Shown here one piece after another: positions 1 through 11,944 of a stretch of 64,000 nt of DNA; positions within the stretch are counted from its first letter, which is position 1; the number at the start of each line of letters is the position of its first letter. The notes under the pieces were generated by a model. It was not told where the DNA came from. It searched no databases and saw nothing but the letters and a program-made list of their open reading frames with translations. A program made the translations under genes and the position numbers. Source of the DNA: Datura wrightii (Eukaryota > Streptophyta > Magnoliopsida > Solanales > Solanaceae); contig JASDFA010000006.1 in the NCBI GenBank assembly GCA_035772735.1, forward strand, positions 27,321,501-27,385,500, in the 5' to 3' direction.

Positions 1-346
1 AAATGGTGTTTCACATTATCAAGAAGGCATTAATGATGTTCTTTCAATTTTACCCTTATATAAATGAAGAAAGATTTAGAAACTACTAAAGAGCTACATC
101 TTTTTCAAAATATTTATTAAGGGTAAGTTAGTAAAAATGTATTTTACTTTCTAGAAATGAGTCATTTCTTAAGGGTTTGTCCAAACTAAAAATACCACTT
201 ATTTTAAAACGAAGGAAAGTAATTTTTAGTTAGCCATCATTTAATGAACTTTTAAAAATAAAATAGTTACTAATTCGTAAGTCATTTTACTACTCAAATA
301 TAGTATATGTGTAATATAGATATTCTAAAGCTTCTTTTCTAATTAA
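1..346. other. AT-rich intergenic DNA
   Basis: No coding pattern, RNA gene or clear repeat boundary is visible here. The composition is strongly AT-rich, like the other gene-free stretches of the window. Confidence 0.5.
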
Positions 347-369
347 TCTATACTATTAAAAGCACAACG
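347..369 (+). mobile_element. Helitron-type 5' terminus (isolated)
   Basis: After an A at 346 the sequence starts TCTATACTATTAAAAGCAC, which is the usual form of a Solanaceae Helitron 5' end (TC start, no TIR). It resembles the 5' end of the Helitron at 54544. I found no hairpin plus CTRR 3' end nearby, so this is either a truncated copy or one whose other end has decayed. The call rests on terminal similarity only. Confidence 0.4.
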
Positions 370-547
370 ATTTTTAATTAAAAATATTTATTAAATTTTT
401 TGTCCTTTGTAAAAAATATTTATAATAGATAAAATTATTATTTATTAGAAAGCTTGTTAGTTAATTATTATTTAAATATTAGTTTAATATTAGGACTTTA
501 AAATTAACTAAAGTTGTAACTATTAAATCTTTACTTCTTTGCACAAA

Positions 548-792
548 TCGTTTTTGTCGAATTCGATTTATAAATCATGCATGTAGAATGAAGTGTAAAT
601 CGTGTTTGTAGAATGTGATTTATAAGCATATTTGTGGAATGAGATTTATAAATCATGCTTCTCAAAAAGCAATTTATAAATCGTGTTTGTCAAATGCAAT
701 TTATAAAAAGTATTTGGAGAATTCGATTTATAAGTCATGTTGGGCTGAGGCGGATGCAATTTCAAAATAGTATTTGCGGAATGAAATTTATA
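548..792. repeat. Degenerate tandem repeat, unit about 26-30 bp
   Basis: About eight imperfect units follow one another, each built around GAATnnGATTTATAAATCrTG followed by a TTTGT-like spacer. The units vary in length and one is expanded near 735-765. The array is surrounded by AT-rich DNA and has no coding sense. It could be a decayed minisatellite or the internal repeat of a Helitron-like element that begins at 347. Confidence 0.6.
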
Positions 793-1089
793 TGTTACAA
801 ATTCTATCATTTAAAACTTTAAAATCAATTACAATTTTGTTAACTTATAGCAATTCTTTCTCCATTAAACTAACTAATCATTAATGACAATAATTCTCTT
901 CTTTATATTCTTCTTTCGATTAATCGAATGTTCTTGTTATTCACTCTCTTTAGTTAAATTTACATTATTCTTTCGTTTTAATTTATATGAAGATGTTTTA
1001 TTAGACACATAGGGCCATAGTGAGTTTTGTTAGATCGAGGTTGTGAGGACCGTCTTGAGTTACTATGCACTGCAATCATTAGCAATCAG

Positions 1090-1959
1090 ATAGTGGAACA
1101 TATTGTTTGTACCTGTCGAGGCTTATGGGGGCCTAGGTAGGTTACTCTTGTATGGGTTGTACCTTCCAGGCTTATGGGGCCCGGTTAGGTTCTTATTTGT
1201 ATATATGTGTCCCTTGTTGATTAGATACTACAGATGGTGAGATCGTTCAGGTTAAACTCTTGCCCTTTTGTATGATTATTTCAGTTCTTCAGCTCTTATT
1301 CAGCTATTACTGTACTGCCTTACGTATTCGGTACATATTATACTGACGCCCTCCCTGGGCGCTGCATTACTTTCCTGCAGGTGTGGATAGGCACAGGCCA
1401 TGACCTTCGTAGCTTCAAGCCAGGGTTAGCAGCACAGTCAGCTCCCTTCCTCCGGAGCTAATAGTTAGAAGGTTTGCTATTTTGATTGTTCAATTTATGG
1501 GTAGATCGAGGCCCTGTCTCGACCACTATTCTACTCCTAGAGGTTTGCAGATGTACAGTTCCCTGTGGTTAGACTGTTGTTGGCCGTGGGGCCCAGATGT
1601 ATGTTTCATTTTGTGATGACGGTCGTGTGGGGCCTTGTTTAGCTGTTGGATAGTGGCCTTATCGGCTATAGTATATGTAAGTCGCTTGATTTTCATCACA
1701 GTCATAACTAGACATCATGGTGGTCTTGTCGGCCCCCATAGGATTCCCTAATATTATTTGTTTCTGGGTAGCTGTTTTATTTTACAAGTGGCTATGCGGC
1801 CTTGTCAGCCAGGGGCTATGTTTACAATCGAGATATAGTCCGTTGTTTTCTTGAGTTGAGAAGTAAGTTTGCACCAGAAGTGCATAAATCCAGTCAGATC
1901 AGTCCAGACCCTAGTAGGGCACCAGGTGCCAGTCATACCCCCCAAGGCGGGACGTGACA
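1090..1959 (+). mobile_element. Truncated gypsy LTR (3' part)
   Basis: This stretch shares an ordered set of short blocks with the solo LTR at 46912-49490: a GTACCTnCCnGGCTTATGGGG block, a GACGCCC...GGGCGCTGCATTACTT block followed by CCTGCAGGT, a TCGAGGCCCTGTC block, a CCTTGTCGGCCC block, and the closing CACCAGGTGCCAGTCATACC. It ends in CA at 1959. The 5' half of the LTR is missing, so no TSD can be assigned. Parts up to about 1090 resemble the family poorly, which makes the left edge approximate. Confidence 0.7.
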
Positions 1960-2519
1960 GTGGTAGTACACAAAATTAATTGAGAGCGCCGGAAAAGCTA
2001 ATGTGTTACTATTGTAGTAAGTCTCAAAAAGAAACTTATAAGTTTCAAAGACATTGGAAAAAAATAAAGTTGAGACTATAAATTATGGAAAGATCTAATA
2101 TCTTCATATTACTACAATTGAAGCAGGTTATAAATATTTACGTAAAAGATTACCAATTATTTCCTTTTATTTGTAGTACATAAATATGGGTATGATGACG
2201 AAATTACATATGAAAGTAAACTAGAAGTTTACTGAAATAAATATAAGTTGGCATAACCGGTTGGCCATCTCGGTTAAAATGTGATGCAAAAATAATTGAG
2301 AATTCTTGTGGTTATATGTTGAAGAAAATAAAAGATTCTTCAAGAATTCTCGTGTTTCTCATTCTCATGATAGAATGATCATTATATCAACTAAGACTGG
2401 AATTATATTCCTTGAAATTTTGGAACTTATAAAAAGGTGAATATGGGCCCATTCACCTGCCATGTGAATCGTTTGCTATTATATAATTTTAATAGATGCA
2501 TATATAGTATGGTCACATG

Positions 2520-3382
2520 TAGGGGTGTGCAAATTTTAGAGTAAATCAATAACCGAACCGATAATTTGATTATTGGGTTAATGGTTTGGGTTATTGATTT
2601 AATGGTTCGGGTATCGATTGTAATTATATAATTATCGATTATCGGTTCGGGGCTCGGGTTGGCCAATTTTTTTATCGGATAACCCGATAATCCGATATCA
2701 TATTATTTAATTATAATTATATCATTGCTTTGACTAATTGACTTAGGGTTTTAGATATATCTCATTATTTATTCAATACTCATTCTCTATTCAATATTCA
2801 TTCTTCAATACTCAATAGTCGTTGCCCGCCGTTAGCAGTCTAGCACAAATAATAAGCATTAACAGCAAACCATCTTAAGCTCTTCACCTTGCTTGATCCC
2901 AGAAGTATTTAGATGATCCTCCCGACATTGGCATGCTTCCTCAGTTTTCGTTAGTCCACTATCTCCTATAGTTGGAAGCGAACCACCTAACAATAAGTAG
3001 AGAAAGGTACTCGTCAGTCGCCTCTGTCTCTCAGCCTTCCTCTCAGCGAAGTGAGCAGTGATCTGCTAAAGTTGAGACGATTCAAATTTTATAATTTTAT
3101 TAATTTTAACAGTGAGCATTGATGAGAAATCATATATTTCATTCCATCATATATGAGCAGTGATCTGCTAAGTGCTAAAGTTTATTGGAGATCTGCGAAA
3201 GTTTTTTTTCACAGATTATTCGAGAAATGATGCATTTTAAAAGAGCAGGGATGTACTTTAAGCTCTAGGGATATGATGTTTCGATTAAATATTTTTGTGA
3301 AATATTAACGGTTAACCCGATAATCGATAAACAAAATCGATAATTTTCAAAACCGATCTGAACCGACCGATACGCAGCCCTA
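2520..3382. mobile_element. Non-autonomous hAT element (MITE-like), 863 bp
   Basis: The element is flanked by a perfect 8-bp target duplication GTCACATG (2512-2519 and 3383-3390). Its ends are short imperfect inverted repeats, TAGGGGTG on the left and CAGCCCTA on the right, and both subterminal regions are rich in CCGAACCG/CGGTTCGG and in alternating ATCGATAA/TTATCGAT. An 8-bp TSD with TAGGG ends is the hAT superfamily signature. There is no transposase ORF. It sits inside the integrase region of the decayed copia element and split its reading frame. Confidence 0.85.
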
Positions 3383-5057
3383 GTCACATGTGCTTTGATA
3401 TTAACTTGCAATTGGTTTTTGCAAGGTTGTTTGCTCGAATTGTTAAATTAAAAGCACAGTTCCAAATTATAAAATCATATTGATAATATTGGTTCATATC
3501 TAAGTTGGTTTAGCAAAAATTGTATGCTTCCAATTATAGATAAATCATTGGTTATAAGAACAAATATCGCAAATAAAATTTGGTATGAGATATGTTTATT
3601 TAACATATAGCAACACCTGAATGCATCAAGCTAACAAGGTTCCTCTATCACAATTGGTTCAAGGTCAGGAACTAATAATTCCATCTAAAAATTTGAATGT
3701 GCGGTATATGATTCAATTGCTCCACTACAACGCACAAAGATGATTTCCAAATGAGCTTGGGGAGTAAATGTTAGTTTTCCTAACATTAAGGGGAGAAGTG
3801 ATTAGCAGCTGAAATTGTGTGTGGGATGAATTATCTAGATCCTCGGGAAAAAAATATGAACTTAAAGTTCAAGAAATAATTCACTTGCAAAATATTACAA
3901 ATAAATTTTCAAATGTATTTGCTGACCTTATTTTATAATTCAGCTGGAAATGCTCTAATAAGAGTCCTTGAAGGACAAGTCTATGACACGCCTGAAGCGT
4001 TATAGATCAATCGATTCTAAAAATAAAAACTCCTTGAAAAAGAAGAAGAGAAAATGATCAAGATGGTCAGAATAATAAGGCAAGTGCTTTAAAAGGAGCA
4101 CCACGACATAATATTTCATAAAACCTTGGCAAAGGTTCAGGTACCTGAAATGATGAAAAATGAAGAGATCTTGATAAGTTATGTCGTATTGGACCGATAT
4201 CAAAATGATTATTGACGATACCTTTGATATAATGTAGCACTCAATATTATAAATATTGACGAGGATCTTGAATTCAAATCTATCAAAAAGTGTGGACAGA
4301 TAAATGATTGGCAAAAAAAAATACAATTCAAATATAATGTCAATGCGGTATAAATAGATTCTTGTGCGAAAGGTGAAATAAATAAAATCGTAAAATAGTA
4401 TGATCTGTGCCTTGTGGCATAAAGGTTTTCACAAACCCTGACATTATTAAATAGAGAGGTCCTCCTGTGGTGGATGCAATTATTTTGAGCTTGCTCATAA
4501 GTGTGGCAATACATGAAAACTTGACATGCATATAATGAAATTATTTTCATATCTAGATTGACAGTAAAGGATATATGAAAATCCCTGAAGGAATTAAAAA
4601 GTTTTAAAGCGATTCTATTGAATACCCCAATGGATGTGAGATCGCTTAACATAAATAAAGATCAATTTCGATCTCATGGAAATGGTTAGAAAGTATAGTA
4701 TTTTAGTGTAATTGGTGACTTTTATATTCTGCTATTACTATCCATGAGATAATATTTTTATCATGTGTATGAAAAATATAATTTCACTTTTGTTAGAGAT
4801 ACGAGTAAATGAAAATACTGATATGAGTTTATTATTTCTAACCAATATTGTCAAAGGATTGTTGGTTATGCAATACAAGAAAGTTATTTAATTTTATGTG
4901 AAAATAGTGCAGAATACATAGCAAAACTAAAAGGGGAATTCATAAAAGGAGATGGAACGAAACACTTTTCACCAAAGTTTTTCTACACACATGAGCCTCC
5001 AGAAAAATGGTGATATCAACGTACGCATTATCTATCAAATAGACATTCAAGGGGGAG

Positions 5058-5300
5058 TGTTATGAATGTATTTATATTATAGTGAATGTCTATAAAGGTA
5101 TTTGTATTGCAGTGAATGTGTGTATAGTATTACAGTGAAGGTCTATTTTTTGGAGAAAAGTTAGGAGGAATTATCCCTATAAATAGAGTAGTTTTCCATT
5201 CATTGTATTTGTTCCCTTTAGTCCCATCAAGAGTAATAAGAATTATTCTCTCTTCTCTTTTTTTTTACAATATTCTTTCTCTTGCTTTATCATTTCATAG
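5058..5300 (+). repeat. 3' LTR of the decayed copia element
   Basis: The LTR begins TGTTATGAATG directly after the purine tract AAGGGGGAG. It contains a plausible TATA box (CTATAAATAG, about 5180) and a T/C-rich downstream part. The inner end is clear. The outer end is not, and about 5300 is an estimate. An internal triplication of GTGAATGT-type words spans about 5080-5140. Confidence 0.6.
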
Positions 5301-6540
5301 CACTTCTCAAACTTTATATATTTTTTTTGTAAACATATACTACAATTAAAACTTTATTTAAATGTTACTATCATTCGCACTCACATTTTAAAATTCATTG
5401 TAATAATTCTCAATAACAAACCAAAAAACATTTTCTCTTAGAATTTTGATATGTGAAGGAGAACTTGCAAAAATAATTAATAGTAAGAGAAAAATAATGC
5501 TATAAAAGGATAAATTTGATCAAAAGCTAGAAACTTGAATACGAAGATATCATATATTCTTTAAAGAATGGTTGAGAGATATATGACAAGTTAAAATTAC
5601 GAAGGACAATAATAGTTCAACAAGATATTTAATGAGTTTCAGGGAGAACATAGTGTATGTAGACTTTACTTTTATTTTTGTATTTAGAAAAAATATTTTA
5701 GATATATCCTCGAGTCCAAAAAAATATTTTTCAGAATATATTTAAAAAAAATATAAGAGTAAATAAACTATCATTAATCACAGATAATAAAAAAATGTAT
5801 TTTAAATAATTGATATAATTACCAAGCGAGTTAAGACTATCTTATATTAATTGTAGAAATATTTAAATTTTAGCTTGTAGTAAATTTTCAATTCAACTAG
5901 AGTTATGCCTACTTAAAATTTTTGATAAAATTAGCAATGGACTATATATATATTGGTCTTCAAATTGATTTATAACATTTTAATGAGAGAAGGAAGAATG
6001 AGTTTATCAACATTGATATTAATGTATGTATTGTTTGAATTTATGTTTTTCATCAATAGTTTATTTTATATTTAATTCATTGGTGTACGCATTATATGTA
6101 TGAGGATTTGTGTAGGCAAGATTTCTTCTCTTTTATTAATGTAGCTGAATATGAATGACATTTTCTTCCAATTTAGATAAAGTTTCATCTATTTAACATT
6201 ATTTTTATTTTATTTTACATAATTAACTTTTCTTGTATATAATTTTTTTTAATTCACACAATATATATGTAGAATGCAAATACATTAAACCTAATAAATA
6301 AACAAGAGCGTATAACTTAAACGTATATATAAAAATATTAAAATAATAATCATAAAAAGATACTTAATCGTTTTATAACAATTTTACAAGAGAACTGTAC
6401 TATTTATGATGTAATTATAAATTACAATAAGAAATAATATGACTTACAATAAAGCACTTAGGTGAAAAATAAAATAGAAATATCACATATAATACCATAA
6501 TATATAATTTTTCAAATTTAATAAGTACACCAACAAAATG
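5301..6540. other. AT-rich intergenic DNA upstream of the bL28 gene
   Basis: More than 1.2 kb with no recognisable gene, RNA or bounded repeat. The right end of this stretch must contain the bL28 promoter, but no TATA box could be assigned with confidence. Confidence 0.5.
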
Positions 6541-6584
6541 ATTTTAACTATCCTCGGAGAACAGGTTTTCTGGTTTCAGCTCTT

Positions 6585-6593
6585 AAACCCTAG
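6585..6593 (+). promoter_or_regulatory. Telo-box in the bL28 leader
   Basis: AAACCCTAG lies about 90 bp upstream of the start codon. Telo-boxes (AAACCCTA) are common near transcription starts of plant ribosomal-protein and other translation genes, which fits the downstream gene. The motif is seen directly; its function here is inferred. Confidence 0.5.
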
Positions 6594-6679
6594 AACTCCA
6601 ATTCCAATTCCATCAAAATTCTCGAAAACCCGTTAGGAATATTATACCCGAAAAGGAAGTGTGAAGTGGAAGGGAAGAA

Positions 6680-9600
6680 ATGGCGTTCAGATCAAGAGAA
6701 ATGATGAAAAAGCTAGTGAAGAATATAGGTGGAGAGAAGAATTTGGCATCTGGAGTTAAACAGCAGCTTCAGAAATGCGTACCAAATTCAAAAGTCGTCA
6801 TGGGTCGCGCTCAGCGCGGTCTCTTCGCTGGCCGCCACATTCAGTTTGGCAATCGTGTCAGTGAAAAGGGTGGAAATACGTGAGTTTTTTCTTCTTTTTA
6901 TCCTCAAATTTATATGTGAGATTTTGAGAAGTTCCTCTGCAGATTCTGTGATTGTCTCTTGCTCGGATGTTCTTTCAACTTTTTAGTTTACATTTTGTTA
7001 TTAGTTAGGTATGTTTTCACCCGTTTAGGAATTTCCCCCATTCCCTCAATCCAAAGAGATAGAGGAATTTCATTAGTTGTTTGTTTTATAGCTTTGAATG
7101 GCATTATATTAGGTACTAATCTGTCAACATAGTGTGGACTGAATTAGTTTTCATCTAAAACATGCATTCTTAGAAGATTGTGGTTTTGCGATTGGTTTCG
7201 CAAAATATATAAAAGTTATTGAGTTAAAAAAGCAGAAGATCGTAATTGGCTAAAAGTTTTCAGAAAGCATCTTCTGTTTCACTGTGTAAGTATGGAAATC
7301 ATCTTTTAGCTGCTACATGAATGTCATTTACAATGCCAACCACTTCAAAGAAAAAAAAGAAACAATTTAAAGCCAAACATGGTTTTAGGCCTTGTTCTGC
7401 TCGAGCCTAAGCAGCTTCTGTAACACGGAACTGAGCAGTATGAGAATTTGATAGTTTTCATTAATGAGTTATAACAACTTGGAAGGGGTTTCTTTTTGAG
7501 CTGCATTTAGTTGTTTCCAAAGTGTATTTTGGGATCTCAGTTATTGCCTGATTCAAGAATCGCTTTCTTTATGATGATTTTAGTTAATGCAAAAAGCAGT
7601 GAACATGAAAATCCTTAATCCTTTTAGTCCTTACTAAATATGTCCGTTTGATTTAGCTACACATCAGCAGTTAAAAATCCTTCTCGTTGTTTGGTTTTCT
7701 GGCTTCCGAGGATAATTCTCAAATTAGAATTTGGTATATCACCAAAATGTATGTTCTGGATCATCATTTTCTTGAAATCTGTGTTGTGCGTTAGAATTTT
7801 GTAAACAAAAATTGAGAATGCGCAATGAGGCAAGAAACTAGCAGCATACAGTCTCTTTCTATTTCAAGAAGTCCATCCTTTATCTAGTTACTGACCTGTG
7901 TGTCAGTTTGGTTTATTGAACTTCTGTCAATTGTTTTTGAGTGGTGCTTCCATGTTTCCAAAAAGTGAAACCTGTTTTGTAAGAATTTCTTAAAACAGTA
8001 CTTCGCCACTAAAAAAAGAGAAAGGAATTTCTTAAAACAGTGTTTTCTAAATGTAACTTTTGGTTTTTCTTCACATTTTTATGTTCAAGCGAGAATTGTA
8101 GGCAATGTGATGCACCCAAGGGTGTAGCCTACTGTTTAATGAAGTGACTTGAATATCGTCTCAGGTTCAAACCCCAATAGAGGCAAAAATTCTCGGTGAT
8201 TTCTTCCCTTTTGCTCAGGTCTTAGTATATGGATTTATCAGGTACCTGTGCTGGTGTATAGGTAGTAGATACCCGTGTAATAGTTGAGATGTGCGCAAAC
8301 TAGCCTAAACACCACGGTTATTAAAAAAAATATAGGCAATGTGATGAGCATCAATTATGGTCTACCTACTCTTGAGAGGTCCACTTTCTAAATTGGAATA
8401 AGAAAATAACACAACCTTCTCATTTGTCTCCCAGTGCAGCCCCAAAAGAATCCGTAAAGACTATCGTGGGAGAGTAATTTTTCCTTTGGAAAAATTTTCT
8501 TGGGAGGAAACTATTTGGTTGTGGTGGTGGAAGTTTTCTGCATTCCTCCCTAGTTTCTGACAACAATTTTGCATTCAGTCGTGTATAACATTAGCTCCTT
8601 TGATTACTATGCTCGATTCTCCATTATTCCGTTTCTCATTTTCAGGAAGTTTGCTCAGTTAACACTACAAAGCTTTCTTTCTTCCACAAAGACGGAGGAA
8701 ATTTTGTAGGGAGTGGAAGGATAGATAAGAGAAGGAAAAAAAAGTTGCAAACATCTCTTCCTCCATTTCTCTGGCACTACGAGTTTCACCCTCTTTTCTG
8801 CCACACTAACCTTTTTTTTATCTTGCTAATTAAATTGCACTATATCTGGATTCGGGATTTGATGAAATAAATTATATCTAGCAAGCTAGCGAAAGCTAGA
8901 GATAGAGGGAGAGAGATCCTCACAAAGTTTGACATTCCCCCGTGCTCCAATATGTATGACACGGATTCCTGTTTTGGTCCATTCAAAAGGACTCTCACTT
9001 TTTATTTTTTTGAAATGGAAGTAAAGTTTTAATATAAATAGCAAAGCACTAAAATTTTGCTGCTAGAAAATTACAGAGTCAAATAACCCGTTATCCAAAA
9101 ACAAAGAGAAGAATTCCTTCCAATACAGATTCCTATTTTGCCACTTTTTTGGAAATGCTTTAATTTTACCATCCCCATTTTGCCTTTAGTGTCGTGCGCT
9201 TATCAGAGTAACTTGGCATGATGATGTACTTTTTGTATGTAATATATATTTACCTGTGTGCCAAAAGTCTTTTTTTAGCTTTCATGCCTAGTCAAACACC
9301 GTTAGTCCATTGTATAAAATGAAATTGAGGGAGTATACATTTTTGGGTTATACAAGAACTATTTTGTTTTTATAATGGTGGAGTCCGAGCCTGCTTGTGT
9401 TTGCAAGAAGGCTTCCCTTGAGAGGGAAAGATGTTCTGATCAGTATTCAAAGGGCTATCCTCATTGAAGTTATGCAGTGCATTTTTCAATTTGTTGTCAG
9501 CACTTCGAATATTTCTGGAATCTTACATATTGATTCCTCATTTTCAAAATATCTCCATTTTTCTCAGGCTTAAAAAATGATGTTCCTTTTGAAATAGGTT

Positions 9601-11913
9601 TCTCCAATTTCTGAAAGGCTAAAAACAAGTGACTGCAATTAGCTTTCCTGAGTTGTATAGATGATTACATCCCTTTTTGGTTTAGAATGTCATAGAAGTC
9701 AAAGGTTATGGTTACTATCAAAATGAGGTACTCTAGTGGCATCGTCAAATCGGTATGTAGATGTTTCTAGCTACAGCTTGCTACCTTTCGGTTCTAGCAA
9801 TGAGCTTTATGTTAGTTTCTGCCTTGTTTTTCCCCTTATCCGTGTGAAACACATTCCTGGAAGAGAAATTTTATTCCAGTTGCTTTTACCTCTTTTGTTA
9901 GATAATTGACAAAATCTAACCTAGTATAGATCTGTCCAATTTTCGCATATACCTGATCATGGCCAAAACTCTGAAAAATAATGGTTTGAGCTAATCGGTG
10001 CTTCACTCATATACAAGTACTTCTCCTGCCTTTGCATACCTTCTTTACTAAATTAAATATTTTTGTTTCACTTTGGATAGCCTAGACCAATGGCCAACTA
10101 TTGTGAAGGAAAAAGTTTGTTATTCATTTGGATACTTGAGTTTAAGATATTATCTGAACTCACTAACATATGTACTTCTTACTCTTCTGTCATTAAAAGA
10201 ATAAAGATAAAAAGCATGTCCTAACTTCCACTTTTGCCTCTCTGATACAAGTTTATACAATTTAAAGTACACATCTAGATTGTCAAGAATGAGTATCAAT
10301 GTTTTACATTTGTGTGGGAGTTGCAAGTTGGTGAGTTGTCTTCTGGGGTGTTTCTCTTGATGAGAAGGAAAAGGGTTTGATCAAATCTATTTTTGCTAAA
10401 AGCACAAAATGCTTGGTTTTGATGGCAAAAACTTATTGACCCAACGAAGGTGCAAGCTTTTTGATCCCATTCTTCCTTATTTGGCTGCATGAGCAAATCA
10501 ATTTCTTATGCTAAATTGGTTATGAAGTTTAGGTAGATAAAATATTCAAGATAAGAGAAGATATTAAAGAAGGCTCAAGACATGCTTTTTTGCTAATAAG
10601 CGATGAAGCAGATCAACCACATAGTCCGAAGTAAGGTTAGTGACAGGAACTTAGCTATCTTTTGGTCAGGTTTTCCAGTGTTGGTTCCTCTACTAGAACT
10701 TAGACCACTTTCCTCGTGATGGGGTTGCCCTAGGGATCAACCCTTAGCCCATTTTATTTGCATTGGTAAAGGATGAATTGACGTGACATATTCAAGGGGA
10801 GGTGTCGTGGTGTATGCTATTCATAGACAAGATAATATTAATTGACAAGACGCTTGGTGGAGTTAATGGAGGCTGGAAGTTTGGAGACAAACCCTCGAGT
10901 CTAACGGTTTCAATTAAACAGGACTAAAACAAAATACTTGAAGTGTAAGTTCAGTGACGTAACGCCATGAGGCGGAGGTAAAAGTGAAGATCGATGTGCA
11001 AGTCATATCCATAAGAAGAAGTTTTAAGTACTCGGATCCATAATTCAAGAAAACGGGTACATCGTATTGGAACAAGGTGGGTGAAATGGAGGCTCGCTTC
11101 GGGACATTGTGTGATAAGAATGTGTTGCCAAAGCTTAAGGGTAAGTTCTCCAGAATGGTGGTTAGACCAACTTTGTTTTATGGGGCAGAGTGTTGGTTAG
11201 TCAAGTATACCTATATCCAGAAGATGAATGTATCAGAGATAAGGATGTTTAGATGGATGTGTGGGCATTCTTAGAGAGATATGATTAAGAATGAAGTAAT
11301 ACAAGATAAGGTGGGAGTGGCGTCCATGGCAGACAAGATGAGGGAACCGAGGCTGAGATGGTTCGGGCATGTGAAGAGAAAGTGCGAAGGTGCATGGATG
11401 CGCCAATAAGGAGGTGTGAGTGGTTGGCTATCACAAGAGTTAGGGGGGGTGGAGGTGGGTTGAAGAAAACTGGAAGAAGGTGATTAAACAAGACATGACA
11501 CAACTTCAACTTACCGAGGACATGACCTTAAATAGGAAGGTATGAAGGTCGAGGATTAGGGTAGAAGGATAGTTGGTAGCCGAGTGGAGTCACACTTTAG
11601 GTGGGATAGGTAGGGGACTAGCCTCCTACTTCTCTGTACTAGTAGTATTATTTAGTAGTCACATAGCTTCATACTTTTTGACTTGTTTTACTATCTGTTG
11701 CTCATTTGCTCTATATCTTGTTATTTGCCGTCATATTAATTTTTCTTGCATCCATGCTTCGGAATCATTTTCTCTCTTCCTTCCTTTTCTCTTCTTTCCT
11801 TCTCTTCTCTTTGGAGCTGAGGGTCTTTCAAAAGCAGCTTCTCTGCCTCTGCAGGATAAGGTCTGCGTACATTATACCTTTCCTAGACCCTACTTATGGG
11901 ATTACACTAAGTA

Positions 11914-11944
<31 letters not shown>

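Larger units (their letters stand above)
1980..5300 (+). mobile_element. Decayed Ty1/copia element, gag end to 3' LTR
   Basis: Conceptual translation with many stops and frameshifts gives copia landmarks in order. A CYYC knuckle-like stretch lies near 2005. A GAG-pre-integrase block with WH(D/N)RL lies near 2250. Integrase resumes near 2440 (GPF.C.V.R) and is interrupted by the hAT element at 2520-3382. The block following integrase (YLDPREKN) lies near 3830. RT landmarks are a NDW block near 4300 and a DIYMKIPEGF-like block near 4570. The RNase H end (AEYIAKLKGEFIKGD) lies near 4910. A polypurine tract at 5049-5057 precedes the 3' LTR. The order is that of copia (integrase before RT). No open frame remains, so it is non-functional. 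Its 5' LTR and gag are gone or unrecognisable. Confidence 0.8.
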
